A stretch of DNA of 64,000 bases. Origin: Streptosporangium pseudovulgare. Lineage in GTDB: Bacteria; Actinomycetota; Actinomycetes; Streptosporangiales; Streptosporangiaceae. The stretch lies in NCBI RefSeq assembly GCF_014648055.1, contig NZ_BMQJ01000012.1, positions 228,779 to 292,778 on the forward strand. Reading direction: 5' to 3'. A program made the translations under genes and the position numbers. Below the pieces are notes generated by a model. The model was not told the origin of the DNA, ran no database searches, and saw only the letters and a list, made by a program, of their open reading frames with translations. Positions 37,660 to 46,254 of the stretch are shown piece by piece (position 1 is the stretch's first letter; the number at the start of each line of letters is the position of its first letter).

Positions 37660-38409
37660 ATGACCGCTGACCGTGGGGAAGCCGGCCAGATGGAAGCCGA
37701 CCGCGTGGAAGGCCACCGCCTGGAAGCCACCCGGCCGGAGGACGCCCAGGTGACATCCGACCGGGCGAAGGCCGACCGGGCGGAGGCCGGCCGTACGGGA
37801 GCCGACCGGATCGAACCGGGCACCGTACGGCCCGGAGGGCGGACCGCCCGCGTCCGGGCGGCCGTGCTGCGGGCGGCCGGGGACGCCCTGGTGGAGCACG
37901 GCTTCCACCGGCTCGACCTCGCCGACGTCGCCCGCCGCGCGGAGGTGGGCAAGACGACCGTCTACCGGCGCTGGGGCACGCCGACCGGCCTCGTCACCGA
38001 CCTGCTGGCCGACATGGCCGAGCAGTCCCTGCCCCGCACGGACACCGGCTCGCTCACCGGGGACCTCGAAGCCAACGCCCGGCTCGTGGCGAAGACCCTG
38101 ACCGACCCGCGCCAGGGCGCACTGTTCAGGGCGGTGATCGCCGCCGCCGCCTGCGACGAGCGCACCGCGGAGGCCCTGCACCGCTTCTACGCGACCCGGA
38201 TCGGGGAGTGGGCCCCGTGCGTGGTCCGGGCCGTCGAACGCGGGGAACTGCCCGCCGGCACCGACCCGGCGGAGGTGATCCGCGCCGTCTCCGCCCCTCT
38301 CTACTACCGGCTGCTGGCCAGCGGCGACCCGCTCGACGAGGCCGCGGCCGACCGCGCCGCCACGGCCGCCGCGGCGGCGGCACGCGCGGGGGCGTACGTC
38401 ACCGCCTGA
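37660..38409 (+). CDS. TetR-family regulator with extended charged N-terminus
   Basis: A 249-residue TetR protein. The HTH reads LDLADVARRAEVGKTTVYRRWGTPTGLV, and a helical ligand domain follows with a C-terminal TetR_C-like region (APLYYRLLASGDPLDE). The first 55 residues are atypical: repeated units such as MEADRVEGHRLEA and DRAKADRAEAGRTGADR that look like a charged helix and have no counterpart in the family. An internal start before the HTH would be possible but lacks a ribosome site; ACAGGAG precedes the ATG at 37660. It is divergent from the MFS pump. Confidence 0.88.
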   Translation: MTADRGEAGQMEADRVEGHRLEATRPEDAQVTSDRAKADRAEAGRTGADRIEPGTVRPGGRTARVRAAVLRAAGDALVEHGFHRLDLADVARRAEVGKTTVYRRWGTPTGLVTDLLADMAEQSLPRTDTGSLTGDLEANARLVAKTLTDPRQGALFRAVIAAAACDERTAEALHRFYATRIGEWAPCVVRAVERGELPAGTDPAEVIRAVSAPLYYRLLASGDPLDEAAADRAATAAAAAARAGAYVTA

Positions 38410-38538
38410 GCCGCCCGACCGGCCGTCGCGGTCGCGGACCCTCGTGACCGCGCACGTCGAGGACTACGCGAATCCGCGTACGGCGATGCCTCCGGTGAGC
38501 GGATGACCCGCACCGGACGACGCGGACACACTCGGCGC

Positions 38539-39957
38539 ATGCCCACCGTTCTCATCCGCGCCTTCCGCGCGCCCGACCTCCGCGGGAAGCTGCTCTTCAC
38601 CCTGGGGATGATCGCCCTGTTCCGGTTCGGGCAGATCCTGCCCTCGCCCGGCGTGGACGTGGCCGCGGTACGGCGATGCCTGAGCGACACCGGCGGCGGA
38701 CTGGTCGACATGCTGCAGCTGTTCAGCGGCGGGGCGATGCTGAAGCTGTCGGTCTTCGCCCTCGGCGTCATGCCGTACATCACCGCGGGCATCATCATGC
38801 AGCTGCTCGCCGTGCTGATCCCGCGCCTCACGGAGCTCAGGAAGGAGGGGCAGGGCGGGCAGGCGAAGATCACCCAGTACACGAGATACGTGACGGTGGC
38901 GCTGGCCGTGCCCTACGCCGCGACGATCGTGGCGACGGCCCGCTCCGGCCAGATCTTCCCCACCTGCCGGCAGCGGCTGCTGCACGACCAGGGCATGATG
39001 ACGGTCGTGGTCATCACGACCGTCATGGTCGCGGGCACCTGCATGATCATGTGGCTGGGTGAGCTGATCACCGAGCGGGGGATCGGGAACGGCATGTCCA
39101 TCCTGATCTTCACGCAGACGGTCGCCGTCTTCCCCTCCTACGTGTCGAACATCTTCCGGCTCAGCCCGTTCGCGCTGGCGACGATGCTGGTGGCGGGGGT
39201 CTTCCTGGTGGCGGCGGTGGTGTTCGTCGAGCAGGCGCAGCGGCGGATCCCGGTGCAGTACGCCAGGCGCATGGTCGGGCGCAGGATGTACGGCGGGACC
39301 TCGACGTACCTCCCGGTCAAGGTCAACCAGGCCGGGATCGTCCCCGTCATCTTCACCTCCTCGCTGCTCTTCCTGCCGCAGCTGGCCGTACAGCTGACGG
39401 GCGGCACCGGGCCGGTCGCGGAGTGGGTCTCGCGCTATCTCACCTCCGGTGACCACCCGGTCCACATGACGGCGTACCTGCTGCTGGTCGTGGCGTTCAC
39501 CTACTTCTACGTGTCGATCACCTTCGACCCGGACGAGGTGGCCGACACCATGAAGCGGTTCGGCGGGTTCGTGCCCGGCATCCGGCCCGGCCGGCCCACC
39601 GCCCACTACCTGCGGTTCGTGCTCTCCCGGCTGACCGCGCCGGGAGCGGTCTACCTCGGCGTGCTGTCGCTCATCCCGGTCGTCGCCTTCGTGGTGCTGC
39701 GCGACCCGGCGACGCAGCAGAACTTCCCGTTCGGCGGGACGACCGTGCTCATCATGGTCGGTGTGGGCCTGGAGACCGTGAAGCAGATCCAGGCGCAGGT
39801 CGAACAGCGCGACTACCGGGGTTTCCTGCGCGACCGCGGAACCGCGAGGGCCGGGGACGGCGAGCGGGCCCGGCGGGCCGGGGACGGTGAACGGGTCCGG
39901 CGGGCCGGGCTCCTCCGGGAGCCCGGAGGTCTCAGGGGATCGCCAGACCGGACCTGA
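38539..39957 (+). CDS. secY: Stand-alone SecY-like preprotein translocase subunit
   Basis: A 472-residue SecY with ten transmembrane helices. IRAFRAPDLRGKLLFTLGMIALFRFG, GVMPYITAGIIMQLL (helix 2, lateral gate), ELITERGIGNGMSILIF, RRIPVQYARRM and NQAGIVPVIFTSSL (helix 7) are all clear SecY signatures. No ribosomal protein or adk/map genes surround it, so this is an accessory copy outside the spc operon. The C-terminus has a repetitive tail (ARAGDGERARRAGDGERVRRAG). The ATG at 38539 matches the family start; another at 38503 would add 12 residues. Its 3' end overlaps the convergent response regulator by 26 bp. Confidence 0.88.
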   Translation: MPTVLIRAFRAPDLRGKLLFTLGMIALFRFGQILPSPGVDVAAVRRCLSDTGGGLVDMLQLFSGGAMLKLSVFALGVMPYITAGIIMQLLAVLIPRLTELRKEGQGGQAKITQYTRYVTVALAVPYAATIVATARSGQIFPTCRQRLLHDQGMMTVVVITTVMVAGTCMIMWLGELITERGIGNGMSILIFTQTVAVFPSYVSNIFRLSPFALATMLVAGVFLVAAVVFVEQAQRRIPVQYARRMVGRRMYGGTSTYLPVKVNQAGIVPVIFTSSLLFLPQLAVQLTGGTGPVAEWVSRYLTSGDHPVHMTAYLLLVVAFTYFYVSITFDPDEVADTMKRFGGFVPGIRPGRPTAHYLRFVLSRLTAPGAVYLGVLSLIPVVAFVVLRDPATQQNFPFGGTTVLIMVGVGLETVKQIQAQVEQRDYRGFLRDRGTARAGDGERARRAGDGERVRRAGLLREPGGLRGSPDRT

Positions 39958-40597
39958 CCGCGAACACGACGAGCTGGGCCCGGTCGCGGGCCCGGAGCTT
40001 GACCATGGCACGGCTGACATGGGTGCGCACCGTGTCGGGGCTGATGACCAGCTCCCGGGCGATCTCGTCGTTCGACCGGCCGGTGGCGACCCAGGCGACC
40101 ATCTCGCGTTCCCGGGGGGTGAGGGAGTCGAGACCCTCGACCGGGCCGGCGTCGTGGCGGCCGAACAGGCCGATGACCTTCCTCGTGACGGACGGCGAGA
40201 GCAGCGCCTCACCCGACGCGACGACCCTGATCGCGTGGGCCAGCTCCTCCGGGGCGCCGTCCTTGAGGACGAACCCGCTGGCCCCGGCCTGAAGCGCGGC
40301 GAAGACGTACCGGTCGGTCTCGAAGGTCGTGACGACGACCACCCGGGTGCCGTCGAGCGCGGGATCGGCCGCGACGGCCCGCAACGTGTCGATGCCGTCC
40401 ATTCCCGGCATGCGGATGTCGAGCAGGAGAACGTCGGGCCGGGCGTCGGCCAGCAGACGGAGGGCCGCGGCGCCGTCGGCCGCCTCACCGGCGAACTCCA
40501 GATCCGGCTCGCGTTCGATGAGGGCCCGCAGCCCCATGCGCACGACGGCCTGGTCGTCGGCGACCGCGACGCGGATCGGACCGGCCGGCGCGCTCAC
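39932..40597 (-). CDS. Two-component response regulator, NarL/LuxR type
   Basis: A 221-residue regulator. The receiver domain has the acidic pair in VAVADDQ, phospho-acceptor Asp in VLLLDIRMPGMDG, and Lys in FVLKDGAPEEL. The C-terminal LuxR HTH reads LTPREREMVAWVATGRSNDEIARELVISPDTVRTHVSR. The GTG start at 40597 overlaps the stop of the kinase gene by 4 bp. The order kinase then regulator, with overlap, is the usual cognate pair. Confidence 0.93.
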   Translation of the reverse strand: MSAPAGPIRVAVADDQAVVRMGLRALIEREPDLEFAGEAADGAAALRLLADARPDVLLLDIRMPGMDGIDTLRAVAADPALDGTRVVVVTTFETDRYVFAALQAGASGFVLKDGAPEELAHAIRVVASGEALLSPSVTRKVIGLFGRHDAGPVEGLDSLTPREREMVAWVATGRSNDEIARELVISPDTVRTHVSRAMVKLRARDRAQLVVFAVRSGLAIP

Positions 40598-41799
40598 GCG
40601 TCCCCCCGTGGGCCCACGTCGTCCCCCTGGGAGCCCGCGCCGTCCACCCGGAGGCCCACACCGTCCACCCGGAGGCCCGCGCCGTCCGCCGGGAGGCACA
40701 CGCCGTCCCTGGGGAAACGCGCGACCACCCCGAAGCCGCCGTCCGGGCGAGGACCCGCGGCGAACACGCCGCCCGCCTCCGTCACCCGGGCCCGCATCCC
40801 GGCGAGCCCCCGTCCTCCGGCCGCATGGGCGGGACCCGTCGCGTGACCGGAGCCGGCGGGCCCGGCCGTTCCGGTGGAGCCGCCTCCCCGGTCGACCACC
40901 TCCAGGACGAACTCGCGCGGCCCGTCGGCGAGGCGGACCAGGGCCCCGCCCGGACCGGCGTGGCGCGCGACGTTGGTCAGCGCCTCGCGCACCACCCGGT
41001 AGACGGGTTCTTCGAGCCCCGCGGGGACGTACGGCTCGGCCGGCTCGACGTCCACGGGCAGGCCCGCCGCCCGCACTCCGCCGACCAGCCGGAGCAGGTC
41101 GTGGTCCGCGGGCTCGGGGTCCATGAGGTCGAGCGCGGAACGGAGCCGGCCGAGTGCCTGCGCGCTGGTCGAGCGGATCGCCTCCAGTGACTCGCGGACC
41201 CGCTCGGGATGCTCGTCGAGCATGAGCAGCGCGACCCCGGCCTGCATGGCGATGGTCGCGAAGCCGTGCCCGGCGGCGTCGTGCACCTCGTCGGCGAGGC
41301 GCGCGCGTTCCGCGGCGACCAGTTCCCGCACCCCCGCCTCCGCCGTCGCCGCCCCGGGCCGCCGCTCCGGCTTCACCAGCGGGGCCGGCCGCGCCGGGGC
41401 CGCGGCGAGCGCCCAGCCCGCCGTACCCGGGCCTCCCGAAGCGCCCGAGGCCGCGTTCGGGGTTCCTGAAGCGCCCGAGGCCGTGTCCGAGGTCCCCGGA
41501 ACACCCGAGACCGTATCCGGGGTCCCCGACGCGCCCGAGGCCGTGTCCGGAGTCCCCGGCGCGTCCGAGACGCCCGCGCCGGACGCCGGGCCCGCCGCGA
41601 TGTCCGTACTGAACTGCCGCCCGCCCCCGTCGCGCGCCTGGGCGAGACCGCCGGACGGCCACGGGATGGCCAGCCAGCCCACCCACGCCAGCATCAGGAC
41701 GACCGGCAGATCGCGCACCCGGCCCAGCCGGAGCAGCGCCTTCGCGGCCGCGGCGAGGGAGTCGCGCGGACGGCCCTCCGGATGCGTGTGCTCGGTCAC
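40594..41799 (-). CDS. NarL-type sensor histidine kinase with repeat-filled sensor region
   Basis: A 401-residue kinase. The phospho-acceptor helix is ERARLADEVHDAAGHGFATIAMQAG (HisKA_3, His in EVHD), and the HATPase N-box is REALTNVARHAG, with G-box RGLAGMRARV. Only one convincing membrane helix is present (LPVVLMLAWVGWLAIPW). Where relatives have a four-helix sensor, this one has about 55 residues of repeats such as SGTPDTASGASGTPDTVSG. The C-terminus is also repetitive (GLRVDGVGLRVDGAG). Upstream of the kinase helix it is unlike its family. Confidence 0.88.
   Translation of the reverse strand: MTEHTHPEGRPRDSLAAAAKALLRLGRVRDLPVVLMLAWVGWLAIPWPSGGLAQARDGGGRQFSTDIAAGPASGAGVSDAPGTPDTASGASGTPDTVSGVPGTSDTASGASGTPNAASGASGGPGTAGWALAAAPARPAPLVKPERRPGAATAEAGVRELVAAERARLADEVHDAAGHGFATIAMQAGVALLMLDEHPERVRESLEAIRSTSAQALGRLRSALDLMDPEPADHDLLRLVGGVRAAGLPVDVEPAEPYVPAGLEEPVYRVVREALTNVARHAGPGGALVRLADGPREFVLEVVDRGGGSTGTAGPAGSGHATGPAHAAGGRGLAGMRARVTEAGGVFAAGPRPDGGFGVVARFPRDGVCLPADGAGLRVDGVGLRVDGAGSQGDDVGPRGDA
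41440..41575 (-). repeat. Repeats in kinase gene encoding (T/S)xxASGxxGTPD units
   Basis: Roughly 33-36-bp imperfect units built from GTCCCCGGxxxxCCCGAGGCCGTGTCCG recur several times within the kinase coding sequence. They encode a Ser/Gly/Thr/Pro-rich stretch. Confidence 0.65.
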
Positions 41800-42090
41800 C
41801 GTCCCCCCAGAACATGCGCGTACGCGCCGATCCTAACCAGCCCCGGGCGATCGTGCCCGGGATCGGCACACCCATCCCCGATGACCGCTCTTCTGTGGTT
41901 CTTCCCGCGGGCCGTTCCCGGCCGTCCCCGGCGCCTCCCCGCGTACCGGGTTCCGCCTCCCGCCCCCGCTCCCGCCTCCACGCCCCGACGTCTTCCGACG
42001 GTCTCGAAAGTTCGCACAAACCATCGAATACCGCGCGGACCTATGTGTAGATTGCCGAACGGAAATCCCCCGCGAGAAGGGCCGCCGCGC
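41800..42090. other. 291-bp intergenic region with short inverted repeat
   Basis: Divergent promoters for the kinase and the YcaQ-like gene should lie here. CCCGGGC (about 41844-41850) pairs with GCCCGGG around GATCGT. The 3' part (42003-42060) is richer in A/T. I see no gene in it. Confidence 0.5.
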
Positions 42091-43305
42091 ATGCCGTCAA
42101 CTCTCACGCTCACCGTCGACCAGGCGAGGCGACTCGCCGTGGGCGCGCAGTGCCTCGCGAGCCCCGGGCCCGTGAGCATGGAGCAGGTCCTGCGGCGGTT
42201 GCGGTGCCTCCAGCTCGACCCCATCGACGTGGTCGCCCGGAGCCACCTGCTGGTGCTGTGGAGCCGCCTGGGCTCCTACGACCGGGCCGAGCTGGACACG
42301 CGGCTGTGGAAGGAACGCAGCCTGTTCGAGTACTGGGCGCACGCCGCCTCGATCGTGCTGACCGAGGACTACCCGATCCACCGGGTCATGATGCGGGGCT
42401 GGCCGGCGGGTGACTCCCCCCACGCACGGGTGGTCCGCGACTGGCTGACCGCCAACGAGCGCCTGCGCCTGCACGTCCTGGAGCGGCTGGAAGAGGCGGG
42501 CCCACTGCCGACCGGCGGGTTCGACGACCTCGCCGAGGTGCCGTGGGAGTCGAGCGGCTGGACCGCGGGCCGCAACGCGGAACGCATGCTCGACTTCCTG
42601 TGGAGGCAGGGCACGGTGATGGTCGCCGGACGCGACGGCCGCCGCCGGCTCTGGGACCTGGCCGAACGCTGCCTGCCCGACTGGACGGACCGCGAGCCGC
42701 TCTCCTCCGCCGAGACGGTGGCGCGGTCGGCCGAACACGCGCTGCGGTCGCTGGGCGTGGCGCGCCCGGCGGACATCGAGCAGCATTTCATCCGGAGCCG
42801 CTACCCCGACCTGCCCGTCGCCCTGGCCGCCCTGGAACGCGCGGGCCGCGTCCACCGCGTCCGCCTCGGCTCCACCGACGCCGAGACCTGGTACGTCCAC
42901 GACGACACCCTCCCGCTCCTGGAGGCCCCGGACGACGGGTTCTCCCGGACGGTCCTGCTGTCGCCCTTCGACAACCTCATCTGCGACCGCGCCAGGACCG
43001 AGCGCCTGTGGGACTTCGTCTTCCGCACCGAGATGTACGTCCCCCGGGCCAAGCGCCGCTACGGCTACTACGTCCTGCCCGTCCTGCACGGGGAACGCCT
43101 GATCGGCCGGATCGCGCCGCGCTTCGACCGGCGCGCCGCCGTACTGACGGTGGAGGGGGTCTACGCCGAGCCCGACGCCCCCGCCTCGGCCGCCGAGCCG
43201 GTCGCCGAGGCCGTCGCCGCCCTCGCCGCGTTCCTCGGCGCCCGGACCATCACGTACGGCGGGCCGGTCCCGGACGCCTGGCGGGCGGCCCTGCACGCCC
43301 GGTGA
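42091..43305 (+). CDS. AlkZ/YcaQ-like winged-helix DNA glycosylase family protein (HTH_42)
   Basis: A 404-residue protein of the HTH_42 superfamily that includes the interstrand-crosslink glycosylases AlkZ and YcaQ. The motif RCLQLDPIDVVARSHLLVLWSRLG contains QLD, matching the QxD catalytic motif of the YcaQ branch. RSLFEYWAHAASIV, then FDNLICDRARTERLWDFVFRTEMYV and KRRYGYYVLPVLHGERLIGRIAPRFDR are all characteristic. The ATG at 42091 gives the usual start; longer frames upstream read through non-coding sequence. Proteins of this branch remove crosslinked or alkylated bases. Confidence 0.88.
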   Translation: MPSTLTLTVDQARRLAVGAQCLASPGPVSMEQVLRRLRCLQLDPIDVVARSHLLVLWSRLGSYDRAELDTRLWKERSLFEYWAHAASIVLTEDYPIHRVMMRGWPAGDSPHARVVRDWLTANERLRLHVLERLEEAGPLPTGGFDDLAEVPWESSGWTAGRNAERMLDFLWRQGTVMVAGRDGRRRLWDLAERCLPDWTDREPLSSAETVARSAEHALRSLGVARPADIEQHFIRSRYPDLPVALAALERAGRVHRVRLGSTDAETWYVHDDTLPLLEAPDDGFSRTVLLSPFDNLICDRARTERLWDFVFRTEMYVPRAKRRYGYYVLPVLHGERLIGRIAPRFDRRAAVLTVEGVYAEPDAPASAAEPVAEAVAALAAFLGARTITYGGPVPDAWRAALHAR

Positions 43306-43322
43306 ACCCCGGCCGCCGGGCA

Positions 43323-43354
43323 CACGGTCCCGGCGCGCGGGCGTCAGGACCGTG
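43323..43354. terminator. Hairpin between convergent AlkZ-like and secreted-protein genes
   Basis: CACGGTCC (43323-43330) pairs with GGACCGTG (43347-43354). The 16-nt loop makes it weaker than the other hairpins here. Confidence 0.45.
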
Positions 43355-43362
43355 ACCGGTCG

Positions 43363-44244
43363 TCAGGGCTTGACCGTGTTGATGATCTGCTTGGGGTCGG
43401 AGAAGTCGAAGAGCCTCTCGATCCTCAGGTCCTTCTCGTCGGCGACCTTGTCGGCGGGCGGGGCCACGACGGTGATCGGCATGCCCCAGTCGGTGTAGCG
43501 GGTGTCCGTCCTGAAGGTCATCGAGACCTTCTTGGTCACCCGCATGGTCTCGGTGCTCATCATGCGCTGGGGCAGGCCGTCGCCGTTCGTCCAGAGCCGC
43601 CAGGAGATCGACCTCTTCGCGGCCTCACGGCCGAGCTCACCGGGGGGGAAGGGGTAGGACTTGGGCGACGCCTTGGACAGCTCCCCCAGGCTCACGGTGC
43701 CCCGGTAGAGGAAGCCGCCGGAGGCGGGTTCGCGCTTCGCGCCCTTCAACATGGCCTTGAGGACCGCCGGCTCGAACACGTTGGCGGTCTGGCTGCTGAC
43801 GGCCTTGAGGTTGGCGGGGGCCTTCGTGCGGACCCACTCCTTGTCCTGGGGAACCACGTTGCGGTAGATGTCGTCGGAGACGTACATCTTGCCGTCCACG
43901 GCGGTCACGGAGGACGGGGCGAAGAAGTCGAAGAACGTCACGCCGCCGTCGTCGTCTTTGACGGCCTTTTCGAGCTCGGGGTCGGCGACGATCTGCCAGG
44001 TGGCGTCGAACGCGACCGGCCCGGAACGGCCGAGCTGCAGCCTGGCGTTGTTCCGGATCCGCACCGAAGACTTGCCGACGGCGATCCGCGAGACCTCGGC
44101 GAGCTGGACGCCGTGCTCGTCGCGGAACTGCCGCTTGACCGCCTGCACCGGGTCCGGAGAACCCGCCTGCGCGGCGGCGGGCACGGCGGTGACCGGCACG
44201 GACGCGATCAGCGCCGCGACGGTGAGGACAATCCAACGCCTCAT
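43363..44244 (-). CDS. Secreted protein of unknown function, LolA/LppX-like by general style
   Basis: A 293-residue protein with a clear Sec signal peptide (MRRWIVLTVAALIASVPVTAVPAAAQA, cleavage after AxA). The mature part has repeating beta-strand segments (SVRIRNNARLQLG, KMYVSDDIYRNV, FLYRGTVSLGEL, RMMSTETMRVTKKVSMTFRTDTRYTDWG) that resemble actinobacterial lipoprotein-carrier-like proteins with an LolA/LppX fold. There is no lipobox, so it should be released. Recognition of the fold is by eye only. Its codon use is somewhat less G/C-biased than its neighbours. Confidence 0.68.
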   Translation of the reverse strand: MRRWIVLTVAALIASVPVTAVPAAAQAGSPDPVQAVKRQFRDEHGVQLAEVSRIAVGKSSVRIRNNARLQLGRSGPVAFDATWQIVADPELEKAVKDDDGGVTFFDFFAPSSVTAVDGKMYVSDDIYRNVVPQDKEWVRTKAPANLKAVSSQTANVFEPAVLKAMLKGAKREPASGGFLYRGTVSLGELSKASPKSYPFPPGELGREAAKRSISWRLWTNGDGLPQRMMSTETMRVTKKVSMTFRTDTRYTDWGMPITVVAPPADKVADEKDLRIERLFDFSDPKQIINTVKP

Positions 44245-44434
44245 GAGGCTTTGTCCCTTTCTGGAGGGGTGGGAGAGCACCAAAGAGGCCATCATTCCAA
44301 AAGCGGATGAATGTTGCACAGGATATATGTGATGAAATAGTGCAGATTTGCCGGAATTCCCGGCGAAGCACCGCAGCTCATGGAAAATCAGCCGTGTTTC
44401 TCCCCGGACGTACCGCCCGGACCCGGTCCTCCCC

Positions 44435-45712
44435 TCACCCGGAGGGCTCACCCGCCGCGGGCTCCCGCGCCGCCGGCCCCGCGGACCCCGTGGCTCCCTG
44501 CGCCGTCGGCCCCGCCCGCTCCGCGGACCCCGGGGATCCCCACCCCGCCGGCGCGGGCTTCACGGCCCCATGTTCCCCCTGTTCCGCCGGCCGTTCCCCC
44601 GTCGCACGCCGGGCGAGCCGCCTGCCGAGGCGCTGGGCGGGAGCCTCGACCAGCCGGTGGGTCAGGTAGGCGAGCGGCACCAGGACGAGGAAGAACAGCG
44701 GAAGGTTCGGGACCACCCGCAGCAGGAGCGGGTGCAGCAGGTAGAGGGAGAAGCTGATCACCCCGAGATGGGTCAGCCAGCGCGGGAACGACCTGCGCCG
44801 CAGCGCGAACCCGGCCCCGAAGAAGGCCGCGGCCAGCAGGAGCGCCGGGGCCCAGCCGGGGTCGTCCTTGGCGAGGAGCCCGCAGGCCAGGACCGTCAGC
44901 ACGGTGGCGACGGCGGTGCGCCACCGGATCGCCCCCCGCTCCGCGCGGTACACGGCCGTGCCGGCGAACATCATGGCCAGGACGATGAGACCCTGCCACG
45001 CGCCGATCCGGCTGCCGAAAACCACCAGGGCCAGGCCGAGGACCCCGCCCGACACCGCGGCGACGGCGCGCTTCCCGCCCCGCCCGCGCGCGGACACCGC
45101 GATCACCGCGACGGCCGCCACGCCGAGGAGCGCGGCCACCAGGTCGGCGCTCCCCTTGATGGCCGGGCGCGGCAGCAGGAGCCCCAGCGGCACCGCCGCC
45201 AGCGCCAGGACGACCGCGATCACGGCCGAACGGTGCGCCTGCCGTACGGTGAACAGCCCGGCCGTCAGCAGGTAGAACGCCATCTCGTAGGAGAGCGTCC
45301 ACATCACGCCGATGACGGCGGGCACGCCGAGCAACTCCTGCAGCATCGTCACGTTCCCGAGGACGACCAGCGGCAGTGGGCGCGCGCCGACCCCCGGGTG
45401 GAGGTCGAACGCCCCGGCGGCGGCGAGGAGCAGCGCCAGGACGACCGCGACGGCCAGCAGGGGAAGAAGGCGGAAGGCGCGGCCGATCCAGAAGGCCCGC
45501 AGGTCACCGCGCCGTTCCAGGGAGGCGGGGATGATGTAGCCGCTGACCATGAAGAACACGAAGACGCCCCACGTGCCGACGTCGATCCTGCGGTCCACCT
45601 CCGCCCAGAGGTCCGGCAGGAACGTCCAGCCCGAGTGGTGCAGCGCGACGGCGAGCGCGGCGGGTCCGCGCAGGGCGTCCAACCAGGCCAGCCGGGAGGA
45701 ATTCGGGGGCAT
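44435..45712 (-). CDS. Acyltransferase 3 family membrane protein (OafA/YrhL-like)
   Basis: A 425-residue protein with ten transmembrane helices. It opens LAWLDALRGPAALAVALHHSGW, where His in ALHH is the expected catalytic residue, and continues VFFMVSGYIIPASLERRGDLRAFWIGRAFRLLP. The helix with MWTLSYEMAFYLL and terminal HRLVEAPAQRLGRRLARR are typical. These enzymes acylate extracellular glycans or antibiotics. The last 55 residues are a Gly/Pro/Ala-rich tail. It is a paralogue of the gene at 58035. Confidence 0.9.
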   Translation of the reverse strand: MPPNSSRLAWLDALRGPAALAVALHHSGWTFLPDLWAEVDRRIDVGTWGVFVFFMVSGYIIPASLERRGDLRAFWIGRAFRLLPLLAVAVVLALLLAAAGAFDLHPGVGARPLPLVVLGNVTMLQELLGVPAVIGVMWTLSYEMAFYLLTAGLFTVRQAHRSAVIAVVLALAAVPLGLLLPRPAIKGSADLVAALLGVAAVAVIAVSARGRGGKRAVAAVSGGVLGLALVVFGSRIGAWQGLIVLAMMFAGTAVYRAERGAIRWRTAVATVLTVLACGLLAKDDPGWAPALLLAAAFFGAGFALRRRSFPRWLTHLGVISFSLYLLHPLLLRVVPNLPLFFLVLVPLAYLTHRLVEAPAQRLGRRLARRATGERPAEQGEHGAVKPAPAGWGSPGSAERAGPTAQGATGSAGPAAREPAAGEPSG

Positions 45713-45837
45713 TCGCCCGACTTTAGGCGATGGATGGGGTCCGGTCGTACACCCCGGAACTCCCCTCTTCCCACCCGCGGCCTGATCCGCCGGGCGGCGG
45801 GCGCGGACGCCTCACCGGTCCGGACGCGAGCGCCCGC

Positions 45838-46254
45838 TCAGGCCGCGGGGTCCCCGGAGGCCCCCACGCGCCGCAGGGCCTCCCGGGTCGCGGCGACGGC
45901 GGCCGCTCCGGCGGCCTCCACGGGCTCGGTGGTCCGCAGTGCCCGGCTCAGGACGAACGCCCCCTCCAACCCGGCCACCATGGAGATGGTGAGCTCGCGG
46001 GCCACGTCCTCGGGAACGCCCACGGCGGTGAAGCGCTCGGCGCCGGCGGCGATCCAGGTGGAGAAGACATCGGCGGTCGCCCGGCGCAGCGGTTCGCTGG
46101 TGCTCGCGACCTCCAGCGCGACGGTGGCGATCGGGCAGGCGTCGGCGTACCCGGTCTCCACGAGCCGCTGGGCGGCTCCGGCGAAGAAGTCGCGGACACC
46201 GGCGACCGGATCCGGAGCGGCGTCCATGATCGCGTCGAACATCTCGACGTACAT
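45838..46254 (-). pseudogene. TetR-family regulator remnant lacking its DNA-binding domain
   Basis: 138 residues matching only the C-terminal ligand domain of an LmrA/YxaF-type TetR regulator (VAGVRDFFAGAAQRLVETGYADACPIATVALEVASTSEPLRRA). The N-terminal 55-60 residues with the HTH are missing. The frame opens at an ATG at 46254, exactly where the divergent hydrolase gene begins, and no HTH sequence exists upstream. Without the HTH it cannot work as a repressor, although a dimerising fragment could still be made. Confidence 0.8.
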
